Shown piece by piece: positions 1-11,100 of a stretch of 64,000 nucleotides of DNA (position 1 is the first letter of the stretch; every line of letters begins with the position of its first letter). Made by a program: the position numbers and the translations under genes. Source of the DNA: Branchinecta lynchi (lineage: Eukaryota; Arthropoda; Branchiopoda; Anostraca; Branchinectidae); NCBI GenBank assembly GCA_023053575.1, contig JAKZAP010000001.1, positions 26,802,533 through 26,866,532 of the forward strand. The letters are read 5' to 3'. The notes below the pieces were generated by a model. It searched no databases, was not told where the DNA came from, and saw nothing but the letters and a program-made list of their open reading frames with translations.

Positions 1-240
1 AGAATCATCTGTTTTTGACTTATTGATGACTTATTCGCTTAGTTTTCCCACTTTTTAACCATGGCGTGTTCAGTTTTCAAATGTTTTGCGCCCAGTCGCC
101 GCGTCGGAGAGCAGGAAGGCTGGATAGAGTCGACAAGCGCTAACGGAAAGTAATGGTATTTTCAAAAACATTTTTTAAACATTTCACGGTGAAAAGATCA
201 TCTCTAGTAAGAGTTGTGCTTTAAGGTTGGATGGGTCTTG
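1..240 (+). repeat. Diverged repeat, partner of 29930-30650
   Basis: Shared landmarks with the later copy occur in the same order: GTCGACAAG, GAAAAGATCAT, and TAAGAGTTRTGCTTTAA. Similarity is patchy elsewhere. This copy lacks the 371-bp MITE present in the other one, giving an empty insertion site near 210-220. Confidence 0.5.
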
Positions 241-374
241 TATTGCATTTCCTTTCAATGGTTCCAGTTTCGAATTTTACGCAAAATTAATGAGGCTGAA
301 ATTCTCCTATTCCAGTCCAGAACCACCATGCGGTTTTGTTTCTGTTAGTTCCCCAGTGATCATCCCCATCATTA

Positions 375-789
375 GTTGCGTTTTTGCTGATACCATGGTA
401 TCTATAACCACGGTAACTTGATCTGCAATTAGTCGTTTTTGCAGTTATCGTGGTATCTGATACACGGTGCTCTGCAAAAACGACTATTGCCAAATTGCAC
501 TTTTCGAAATCATCCCAAAAGAAAAACAGATATCCAGTTACATCACTAAGTGCTAAACTTCTTTCTCACCAATCTTACAAAATTTGATGAAAGTGAGATT
601 ACTTTTCAGATACCACGACCAGTTACCACGGTCGGACCGTAGTATCTGAATATCTGATACCACAACAACTGGCCAGATACCACGATAACTGCAAAAACGC
701 CCTTTGACCGTGGTATCAGATACCACGATAACTGCAAAAACGACTTTAGACCGTGGTATCAGATACCATGGTATCTGCAAAAACGCAAC
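375..789. mobile_element. TA-flanked MITE with GTTGCG termini
   Basis: Terminal inverted repeats begin GTTGCGTTTTTGC and continue about 29 bp, agreeing at all but one position. The element is flanked by TA on both sides (373-374 and 790-791). Short palindromes built on ATACCACGGT and its complement recur inside. TA duplication suggests a Tc1/mariner-type source. Related left ends occur at 13773 and 14075. Confidence 0.8.
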
Positions 790-959
790 TATTGTCTTTT
801 TGCTAAATCCCTGCTAGACTGCGTGTCTCTTATAAAAAAGATATGAGCCTCTCTGCCGATGAGAGCTTTGCAATGCCTTTCATTTTAAAAGGTGAATGCA
901 TTTTTGTTCATCAATTACTATCTTTACTATTTCTTACTCTTACTATCCCTTACGATTAA

Positions 960-1262
960 GAGTGTGTTCCACCCTACTTACCGTTGTTACTATGCATGAC
1001 GTCACGATTTCTGGCTTTTTGCCGTGAAGGCTGGAACGATTTTTCTATTTTCCAGCAGGATCTATCGCCAGTGGCGAATCCGACCATCACGTTACAGAGA
1101 TGCGTAGTAACTACGCTTACTCGCTCCCGAGAATGGTAAGCAAATAGTAACTATTAGTTAATATTCCGACAAGGTTGGAACGGTCAGCGTAGTAACTTTT
1201 CGTGAGGACGGAACGGAAATAGTAACTAATAGTAACTATTGTTAGAAGGGTGGAACACGCTC
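960..1262. mobile_element. MITE with GAGTGTGTTCCACCC termini, 3-bp duplication
   Basis: Left end GAGTGTGTTCCACCCT and right end AGGGTGGAACACGCTC are inverted repeats with one mismatch, flanked by TAA on each side (957-959, 1263-1265). Inside are repeats of TAGTAACTA and its complement. A 3-bp TAA duplication is typical of PIF/Harbinger. A related copy lies at about 43015-43325. Confidence 0.75.
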
Positions 1263-1265
1263 TAA

Positions 1266-1652
1266 GGCGTATAGTCGCCGTTCCCCGAGGACTCCTAGGG
1301 GAATCGAAGGGGACGGCGAGAATAGAGGGAGTCACTCCACGTGGACTCCGCGCAAAAAAAATGCGAGAACACTGGGAATGCTTCCGAAATGGATTTTGTT
1401 CGAAAAACAAAATGTGCAGTTGACGATCTGGATCCACTTAATTTTTTTTATTTTTTATTCTGATCGTTTTAATTCATTTTACATCTCACCAACACCAGCA
1501 AAAATTGATTCCCCTCCGAATCTGAAAGGGAGTATGATAATCTGAGCATTCCAGTCCGTGGGGAGTCGCGAAAACACGGGAGTGAGTTCCCGTACAAACA
1601 AAACGCGGGGACTCCTCAAGTGGAGTCCTTTGGGGAACGGCGAGAATACGAC
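1266..1652. mobile_element. TA-flanked MITE with GGCGTAT termini (copy 1)
   Basis: Ends carry GGCGTATAGTCGCCGTTCCC and its inverse, with subterminal GAGGACTCC/GGAGTCC palindromes. TA flanks both sides. It abuts the previous MITE. The second copy is at 14170-14581 in the opposite orientation. Confidence 0.78.
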
Positions 1653-1979
1653 TAATGAGGGGAGGGAGGACAAAGAAAAGTGGGTCCTCCTCTGGTGACC
1701 ATAAGCTGTCGGAAGCGATCGTATCGAGACGTAAACGACCATTTTGGCTGTTTTCAGCCAATCAGAGCACACCAGGTCCGGACGAGCACAGTTACGATTA
1801 TTGCCAGTGGAAGACCGACCAGAGACTAGTCCGCTCAGAGCAGAGCAAAATAACACCAGGAAGTACCGCCAAGACTTGACAACATTGACACACACTCTAG
1901 TAGCAGCTATACCAGCACCACTAGCCATGGAGAACGTCCTTACTGAAACTCATTCAGTCGTTCACCAGAGCTGGCTCTG

Positions 1980-2340
1980 ATAACCTCAAATTCTGAAGAT
2001 TGCCAAACAAAAATGATACAGCCCCCATCGTTTCCATGCTGTGTGCAGACCGCAACTTTGCTTTATTGCCCGTTTGCATAGCATGGAAAGCATAGGTCTT
2101 GGCGATACTCCCTAGTGTTAATTTTGCTATGGCTCAGAGTACTGAAGTGGCATAAAGCCAATGGCATTAGTAATTTAAAAAGGTGAAATACACTTGCGCC
2201 AGTGTGAATGGAGTTTGTGAGTGTGAATGTGGAGCCCGGTACTTGTGATCCGGAACGAAACTGTAGTGATTCATGCCAGGACGTGACAGAACAAGACCGC
2301 AGTTTAGCAAGAGCTAATGTGACTTAAAGAACCCGTCGTA
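1980..2340. other. Unassigned sequence of normal composition
   Basis: Base composition is ordinary up to about 2340. A few cysteine-rich reading frames are visible in 2195-2330 but stops break them. Nothing else supported. Confidence 0.4.
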
Positions 2341-4285
2341 TCTATATTACCGATTCACTATATCCTATCACAACACATACACCACAAACATTCACCATCT
2401 CAAAACACACACTTCAATCCATAAAATACGAAATTATCAATTCAAAACCCTTTTCACCTTCAAACTTCACATTCAACCTCCTCCAATAACCTCCCCCACT
2501 TCAATCCCCAATAACTATATTATAACAATCCTTAAATTCAATCATCACTCCGCCCTATTTTCAAAACACAAAACCCCCCCCTATCACACTCTACAATAAA
2601 TTATAATACACCCTCTAATTCATCACCTCAAAATACCTCCACAAACTAAAATCTTTTCTTTACAACCCCAACACTCCTTAACCACTTCATTCCCCCTCTT
2701 CAACCTACTATCAAAAAACACATCTCATCATTCAAAACATCCTTCCAAACTCCATACCCCCACCTCAATCCATCAAAAAACCAATCTCACCACCAAAACA
2801 CAACCAACATAAAAACCACACATCTAAAACCCACATTCCATTTCCCTACCACAAAACAACTCCAATCCTTTTTTCAATAAATACTCCAAATCATCCAAAA
2901 CCACCATTAATCTTCCCTTCCATCCTCCCCTAAATCTTTAACCCACACCTCACTTCAAAATAATACTAACCCCCAACCTCATTCAAATACAACAACACTA
3001 CACTCCCAATTAACTCACCACCATTCTACCACTCCCTAACTTAAACAAACAAATACCTCTAATCCTACCCTCCACTTAATCACATACCTACCCCCCTAAC
3101 AATATCAATTACATCTCCAACACATCTATACACAAATTCTCCCTCTCTATCAATTTCTATCCCAACAAACATCAAAACTCAAAATAACTTCCATTCCCCC
3201 AACCCCAAACCAAAACAATCACACCCCAAACACTACAAACTTAATCCATCATCTCCCATCCACAAAATACCAAACTATCCCACTCTATCAAAACCATAAC
3301 TACTTCCCTCATCCCCCCTCTCAACCCTACCACATTCAATCCTTATTTACTCTTCATCCTACTCCAAAACACAACTATTTAACATAATATCAACAAATAC
3401 CTCCCCCAATCTCACTATTCAATACACCCACTCTCACTACATAATTACAATCAATTAATCATCACTCTCAAACTCTAACCAACCCATACCACCCCCCCAA
3501 ATCCTCCCCCCATCATCACTCTACAACTTTCTCCATCCCAACAAACACCTCCCTACACCAAATACAAACTCCCAACTAATACCTCCCCCCCCAACTTCCC
3601 CCACAAACACACATACCTACAACATAACCTAAAATTACATCACATTCCTACAAACCATTATCACTTCCAACTTCCACAAAACCACACATACCTAACATAC
3701 CCATTATCACCTTTAATATCAATAAAACCCCCCTAAACACCCCCACTACCAAACTCTATACCCCTCAAACTTACACATCACCCCACCCACTTCACGTACT
3801 TCCTCAACCCATTTCCACTCTCCCCATCCTTACAATCCCCACACCTAAACAACCTAAATCACCTAACCCTCTAACACTACACCAACTCAACTTCAAACAA
3901 CACCACCCCTTATTACTTCATTTCCTATCAAAACCCACTAACCAAATACTTTACATTACCTAATCCATAAACACATACCCTCCCACTCCTACCAACCACC
4001 TACACCTTCCAATCCTCCCCCCCCAACCTCCCTATCCCTCTACACTACTTAAATCATCATACAATTTAATATAATAAACCCCTAACACCCCCCCTCACCC
4101 CAACCAACATCATACAAATCAAACTTACATTCCCCCCAACATTCAACTTATTCAATCCCATCACAATCTCCATCATACATACTCCAACACCCAAATAACA
4201 TCACTAACCATAACTCCCTAAATCATCCACCACAACATTCAATTACAACCCCCTCCACTAATTACTATTCACTATCAAAACAACT
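2341..4285 (+). other. Tract nearly devoid of G on the plus strand
   Basis: Only four G occur in 1,945 bases: 2352, 2430, 2552 and 3796, and each is preceded by C. The run 2553-3795 (1,243 bases) and the run 3797-4285 (489 bases) contain none. The rest is A, C and T, with C clearly raised (30-50% in lines I counted), and there is no obvious period. The left edge is abrupt near 2340; the right edge fades over about 300 bases. No reading frame, repeat or known element explains it. It may be a real strand-asymmetric sequence or an assembly/consensus fault. Confidence 0.95.
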
Positions 4286-5240
4286 GAATAACTTTACCAA
4301 TATCATCGTCACTAAAACATAAACTTAGCAATTCATAACCCAACACCACCTCCACCCTCCTTCACCTCCTCTACTCTCACTTCCACGATAACTTACATTC
4401 AGAATTCTTGCCGATACAAACACAGAGACTCATATCAACCCACAACTAGCTACATATACCTCCACCCACAACAACATGCTAATCAATCCATATAAAACAT
4501 AAACTTATAGCTACCACATCAACCATCTACAAAGACAACCACAAACTTTACCTACTCAGAACCAAATCGAATGGTCTGTAGTCATATAATTGAATATCTA
4601 GTGTAACAACTTATTCAAACCAGCATCTTCCTAGAATAGATGTACAAAAGACTCCATAACAAGACTCCGTAAAGACATCAACAATCACTGCGATTCGCTC
4701 TGACAGATAAATATTACGACTGGCCGACAACATTGAGGTGGCGGGTGGTGTAACCAATGCAACCTGAGTATCCTGAATAACGTTACACCCTGGTTATTGT
4801 GACCACCCTTGATTAAAACCATATGATTAACCAGCGCGTGACTACAGAAGGACATATTTCGCTGGAAGTACGATTTAAGCTAATTTAAGCTATGATAGCT
4901 GGCCCTTACTTTCATTGCGATCCAGAAATTACCATGACCATAAGGAATTACAAAATTTCGCTGCGGCGCCTTTTGTAATGTTTGCTGGAAAAGTGCGTCA
5001 TTTGTTTGAGGTTTGGGCTATTTTAAACCTAACATTTGTTCCAGAATTAGTTTCAAACAAAACAGGCTGATTAAAAAAAAAAAAAAATTGCCTGCGACGC
5101 TCATTGGCAATGTGTTGCTACACAATCGTTAGAAGCGTTGCTGCGTAAACTACGCTCTCGCATTGAGTTCCTGTCCTTCCACAAACTTGTTGCTTGAGAT
5201 TTGTTTAGTTTACCGGATGTGGTGCAGTCCGTTTCTTTGC
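4286..5240. other. G recovers gradually, then unassigned sequence
   Basis: G is rare until about 4390, sparse until about 4560 and normal after about 4600. From 4700 to 5240 I see AT-rich intergenic sequence with an A-run at 5073-5087 and no gene. Confidence 0.6.
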
Positions 5241-6345
5241 TTATCTATTGTTTCTAAAACCGCTTAACTCTTCAGCCATGCTGGATTTACTGGCAAATTA
5301 TTTTTCGGTCCCCCCCCCCCCTTCCCAATCACTCAAAACCGACCCTGAGTCATGGGGATCCAGGACGACGGAACCCCTTAGGTTTCAGGGAAATGACGCC
5401 TCTGTTCCCAGATTCCAGAACCTGGAAGGGTTTCATAGATGCAACAGGTTTGGAAGACGAAAAGTAGGGGAAAAGATTGGAAGCCAAGAGATGCAAAAAC
5501 AGGATGTGAAGGTACAACATTTTTAATAATTATATTTTAATTAATTTAATAATATTTTTTAGTATTTTTTAATAATCAGCTACCACCATTTCCATGGTAT
5601 CCGACAGAATTGGCCTGACTGGTCCTAGATATATGGTAAACTGGAAGAAGCGCTTATCATACCACTGATGCGTGAAACCGGTTTTCTCAGTTTTGCCGAC
5701 TTTTTGCTGGAAATCAGTGGTTGGAACAGGCTTAAACATCCAAATCCTTGATAATTTGTTATAAGCAGAGCCTAGTTCTACAGTACTCAAATAGTTTTCA
5801 ATATTGGGATATAAACAGTAAGTAGTGCGAGATGTGCTTTACGAGCTTAAATTATGGTCCAGGTTTTTAAGCTTCCTAGTGAAGTACACTTTAGCATTGC
5901 ATACTGTAGCCAAATACGTTCGTCTAGTATTTATTGCATCAGTTACATAACAATCAAACATTTCTTTGGTAACGCAACATCGTCAATTACATGTTTTGTA
6001 CAATTTAGCAGTGAAATGTACAGATTAGCACTCAGCCAAATGCACCAGCATAATGAGCTATGACAATTACATACAATTATAACTATTCTGAAGTACATAG
6101 TGGCCGTTCTACCGAAGAGAAAGAACAACAGGAAAAATACATATTTTCAATATCAAATCTTTATTTATTTTAGATTTATTTATTATCTGAGCGATTTTTT
6201 TTTTCACTTTAGAGTTTGATATTCATTATGACTGCTGCACTTCGAACCCCAAATTCAGAACTATAGATTTTAGTAGTTTTTGTTTATGGCTAAAGCTTAC
6301 AAAGCATCAGCCAGCCAGCCCAGAACACATCATAACTCACCAACA
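5241..6345. other. Unassigned intergenic sequence
   Basis: Contains a C-run near 5310 and AT-rich DNA. Open frames are short, without recognised motifs or splice context. Nothing supported. Confidence 0.4.
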
Positions 6346-6351
6346 GGTAAA

Positions 6352-6518
6352 GAAGCGTGCACACACCGTGCGATAAGAATTCACATGCGAAATTCGACTC
6401 AATTTGTCCGAAATTTGAATTTCGCGTCTGACTGACAAACCTGCGTGCGATACGTCAGAATTTCGGAACGACGTCGGAAATTCGCATCTGACTGTGAAAA
6501 TCGCACTACGCACGCTAA
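6352..6518. mobile_element. Hairpin MITE with AGCGTGC ends
   Basis: The left end (AGCGTGCACACACCGTGCGA) is an imperfect inverted repeat of the right end (TCGCACTACGCACGCT); the arms continue inward through ATGCGAAATTC and GAAATTCGCAT. The target duplication is not clear. Confidence 0.6.
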
Positions 6519-7429
6519 GTAACGAGATTGTGCATCGAAAGTATAAAGACAGATTGGGAAGGAACAAAAGAACGATACAAACAAGAAACTTCAAATATAA
6601 CAAAGCAATGTTAATTTCTACGAGGAACTATGAACGTAACAATGTAAATAAGTACCTGCTCGTAAGTACACATCAGTGAGAGAACCACACATACTTTTCA
6701 GTCGTACCATGTCCCTGACGAAAAACTGAGAGCCCCCCCCCCCCCAAACCAGCATATCTTTCGGGTCGCCGAGTTAGACCGCAACCACAGTCACATGGCA
6801 ATGGTAACCGATACAGACCCTACCTGTCACAAGGCCAAGAATTTCTAGTCAGTTTAAGGTTGCGTTCCACTGGTCTTACTATTGTAAGAACTTATAACTA
6901 TGTCACTATTTTCGTTACTGGGGGCAGAAGTTACTCCGCACCTATTTTAATTTCCGTTCTGTGGAGATTATATTAGTGTTCCGACTTTGTTTATTCATAG
7001 CAATAATAATAATACAACACAAAAATAGGCGGTTAGCCTCTACAAAGCTTCAAGTGCTTATCCGATAGAATATAGCAAGTTTAGAACGACAGTACGAACA
7101 GCGTATAAAAGACCGCCCAGGATACCATTGCCGTGACTGATTTAAGTTGAGAAAAGATCATTTTTAACCCGATACCCCATTTAGGCCACATACCGTCATG
7201 GGAACCAAGCATCCCTATGGGTCTACGGTGCGTCCTGCGGGAATCTGTTAGTAGCCCTCCCCGCACTCTTACGACAGAAACCGGTGGCACGATACTAAGC
7301 ATCAGGGCACGGAGCCTATCCCTCTACGTAGCTACAGGGGGGGGGGGGGGGGGGCTGAGTCGGCTAATACGGATGGCCAGCTAATACATAAGAAGATGCT
7401 AGATAAGCAAGCGTGGGTTTTTCTCCCAA
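6519..7429. other. Unassigned sequence downstream of the adaptor gene
   Basis: Includes a C-run near 6730, an 18-G run at 7337-7354, a TAATAA stretch near 7003 and a minus-strand AATAAA at 6995-6990 that could serve the adaptor mRNA. No gene recognised. Confidence 0.35.
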
Positions 7430-7433
7430 TTAA

Positions 7434-7848
7434 GCTGCTTTCACATTGACGCGTACAACCTTTCACAATAAGCTACACAAACTCTGCGTCATGGTTGTGG
7501 CGACAAAAACGCAGATCTTACGTAGACAAATAAAACACAACGCAAGAATAGAACCAAGTTCTATTTTTGCGCGAGTTAACGCGTTACGCATCAGATTTTT
7601 CAGTGAAAAACGGAAGTTTTTGAAGAGAAACTGTAGAATAACCTATTAATGATGAAGAAAAACCTACCAATGATGATTAGTAACTTACTAACTGATGAAA
7701 GAAATGAAATTTGGCAGAAGAAAACGAAAAAGGAAAACATAAATACGCATCCAGCGTTACATTTGCTCGCGCAGGTGTGAAAGATACGCTACGCAACCCG
7801 TACACAACTCAAAATAAACGCATACGCGACGCGTCAATGTGAACCGGC
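7434..7848. mobile_element. TTAA-flanked MITE next to the adaptor stop codon
   Basis: Ends GCTGCTTTCACATTGACGCG and ACGCGTCAATGTGAACCGGC are inverted repeats of about 20 bp with few mismatches, each bordered by TTAA (7430-7433, 7849-7852), the piggyBac-type target. It lies 63 bp downstream of the stop codon. Confidence 0.8.
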
Positions 7849-7914
7849 TTAAAGTTTAAACAATTTCTTTGTTCACTTTTTGTTTTTCTGAGTACACTAA
7901 CAGAGTGAGGTCAC

Positions 7915-8129
7915 TTATTTCCCAAAGGTAGACAGTCGGAGGCGAGGCTCTTCTCGAAGGGTGTGCGCTGGACGGTTCGGGATAGGAGGCGGAGGGGTGG
8001 ATACTGATTTCACAGATCTATAGCTATTCCTGGGGGTTGTGTAGTATTTGACTTCTCTTGATGCGATCTGGGTTTCGGACATCCCACTATCAGGAGTGAC
8101 ACTTGGTGACGGCGAACAGCTGCCGGAAC
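7915..8129 (-). CDS. Exon 12: last coding exon with SH3-ligand motif and stop
   Basis: The acceptor is TTTCTTCTCAG. Two bases complete a Ser codon, then 70 codons to TAA at 7917-7915. It includes VKYYTTPRNSYRSV (three tyrosines) and STPPPPIPNRP, a PxxP-type SH3 ligand, and ends LSTFGK. A TTAA-flanked MITE (7434-7848) begins 63 bp past the stop. The first AATAAA I find downstream on this strand is at 6995-6990, beyond the MITE, so the 3' UTR may run through it (weak inference). Confidence 0.8.
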
Positions 8130-11100
8130 CTGAGAAGAAAAGATTAACTATATTAAAGGACAAAGGACATGTATATTAACGATTAGCTCGAAGCCCAGAA
8201 ATTCAAAAACTGCGTCGCATCACCGTCTGATTCCTCATGCAAACTGTGGCTCTTTAAAGCGTAAATCCCCAGTCCAAGCAGGAGTGTTTGCGCTAACGGG
8301 GTTTGTTCGGTACAGGTAGGAACAAGTCGCAAGAGTGCATGGGTCGTAAGTCATATATAAGTCAACTGAGCTGAGCTGAGTGAACTGGACAGGCAGAGAC
8401 GCGTAAATCAGTTTTTTTTTTTTTTCTCGAGGCTAAAATAACAAGCGCATTTCGCCCGCATCGCCTGTACTTTACACTATCTGTATCTCGGTTATCTTCG
8501 GAGGAACTAGAAATGATTGTTAGTGCTCGTACTGATACCCCCTTGGAATTCGGAGAAAGTATGTGGGAAGTGTTAAGGGGTGGTCTAGTGGTCCTTACTT
8601 CTGCCCAATGTGCGGATGAGAATTTTTTTCATGTTATGTACGAATGTGTGGAGACGAATGATCCGAGAGTTTAAATATTTGGGGAGCGAATTTTCGGGGA
8701 AGGTTGATTGGTGGAAAAGTTTAAGGAAAAAAGTTTGTTTTGGGTTAGTCAGCTTGGAAGGTTTTTGCGGATAGGTTGGGTGTACTGAGAAGAGTTTTTG
8801 CAGTTAGGATTTACAAGAAGACTTGTTTGTCTGTTTCTTATTTCTTTTATATGCGCTGGCTCTCGGGCTTTATATCATGTCATATACAACACTTTTAAAG
8901 TCGTCTAATTACCAAAGTGCTGTACATCCCTAGTGAAGGGATAAATACTTATGAGTACCTTGTAAGGGATAAATACTTATGAGTACCTTGTAACATAGCA
9001 CACACCCACCAACATGTCTCAGCGTCTGAGCATGGTTATAAAAAATGGCTTATACCAGACGAATCCGAGAATGAAAGGATTCAAATTCGAATCCAGGACT
9101 AGGCACGAATCCGATTCCGAATCCGCCATTTCATGATGAGGATTCTAACCCCTAATCGAATCCGACCTCGACAAAAATGAAATCATATGCATATGACATC
9201 AGATATCTAACAATCAGAAGTGAAAAAAAGCACTGATATCTACGGTACTCCGATAACGTGTTTGATAGATTACTGAGGATGGTTGGTGGTGGAGGTAAAA
9301 ATGTTGGATTGCATAAGCCCAGTCTGTAAAAATTGGGAAAAGGAAACTGGAATGACGTAGACCGGAAATTTGAGCGGATTCGTCAGATTGAGGGTTTGGA
9401 ATCCGAGTCCGAATCCAGCCAGAAGATTCGAATCCGGCCAAAAGGACGAGTCCTGGATTTGCATCCCATCCGGATCCGCCCATCTCTGTAGCAGACTCTA
9501 GTCACGTTTTTACAGATCGACTGGCGACTTGTTCCCGGGTTCATCCAGTTGACCGTTTTTTGTCGCTTGATATGGGAGCGAGAACAAGCCTTCGAAAAAC
9601 GGTCTAAATCGGTCACCCCCCCCCCCCCCATCCCCACAACTCTTCCCTCGGCAGTCTCTAAACGGCTGCAGTACTGGCGCTTCTTGAGGTGTAAATTGTA
9701 CGTTTTTGGGTCCACATGTTTCAGTTTTCAAAATCTGGCACCAAGTTTGACTGGACCTCCAAGAGAAAGGTGCATCGGATCGACTGTTGACTTTGTTCCC
9801 AGTCGATATTCAGTCAAGCGACAAAAAACGGATCGACTGGACCTTCAGTCGACAGTCGATCGCAAGAAACGGCAACTTTCGTTCCAAGCGATCGCAAAAA
9901 ACGCGACTTCTACCTAACCCTGAGCTGGAATAGCGTAGAATGCGAGTGATTCAGATGTTGGAAAAGCGAGGATACTCTGAATGAAAACGTTTAAAACTGC
10001 TATAATACTCGAAATAACACTGTGTTAATACCCTAGATGAGATTATTTCCGACGCTGTGATTGGCCATTGCTCAAATTCTAAGACTAATTTTTCAGTTTC
10101 AAGGTACAGAGCACACAGTCCGATTTTCGCAATCGGAAGTGAATTTCCTCTTTCGCTCCTGAATTTCCGACGCTTCGAATGCAAGATTCCCCACAGAGAG
10201 GCGAACTTCGCACGCGGATTTCTACCACGATTCCAGAAGCATCTGTATAAGTAGAGCTTTGGTAACAGAACCGTTGGTCCTTGAAACACATTACCCCGAA
10301 GATACGTTAATGCTAAATCAATCAACAGCAAGCGCTTATAGATAAAATTTGTGCTCCGATCTGTACGTTTACTCCAAATTTCTCGGAGTTTTTCGAGCCG
10401 AAAGCCTTGTCTGTTGATTTACATTCTAAACATTATGTTCAGACTCTATGTGGGGGTAATGGGCTAATGAAGTTTATTACTCACTCGTTGCATGCTGATC
10501 CTGATCTGAGAGTGCCAAACTCGCGCTAAGAGTCGTCGAAGTACTGCAGTGACTAGAGGGGAGACTTAAAACTCGAGCGGTGCGGGTCTGGTGTTTTCGA
10601 ACAAGTGCCATCAAATCCTCAACGGCGATAATCCCGTCAGAGGATACGGACGACTGGAAAAAATACAACGTTCAAGGTCCGCAGCTACAACTGCGAAGCG
10701 GTAGCCTGCTCCGCCTCGAAAAGCTACAAATTCAATACGGATACGCATTTTCATGGTAAGTTAGAGAAGGAGAATGGATGGAACGATTAGGGTCGTAGGT
10801 TTAATCGGTACTATAGATAGGAAGGATCAGTTTAAGGAATCCCCATCCTTAGCCAATCTTTAGTTTTGCACCAATGAATTCTACCCACTGTTAAGACCGA
10901 GCGGAGTTCGGCAGTCACGCAACGTCGACTTTGCCGAGAGACTTGGGTTCGGCAACACCTCTTTCAAAAAGGGCATGGGGAAGGTTCAACATTTTGTTTT
11001 TATTTTGGAAGACTTGGTGGGACAATCATATGTTCCGGACTCCTTAAAATAGTATTCATAGTGTCACCGGATTCGTCAGTTGATTTATATATAGTTCCTT

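Noticed and set aside
1479..1928. 149-residue minus-strand frame
   Set aside because: It crosses a MITE terminus and has no known motif.
2195..2335. Cysteine-rich EGF-like reading (VCECECGA, NCSDSCQD) just left of the G-free tract
   Set aside because: The pieces are in different frames with stops and have no splice support.
2341..4285. Simple bisulphite-like G-to-A conversion as the full explanation
   Set aside because: The surviving CpG G fit, but the raised C content does not follow from G-to-A change alone. Left open rather than adopted.
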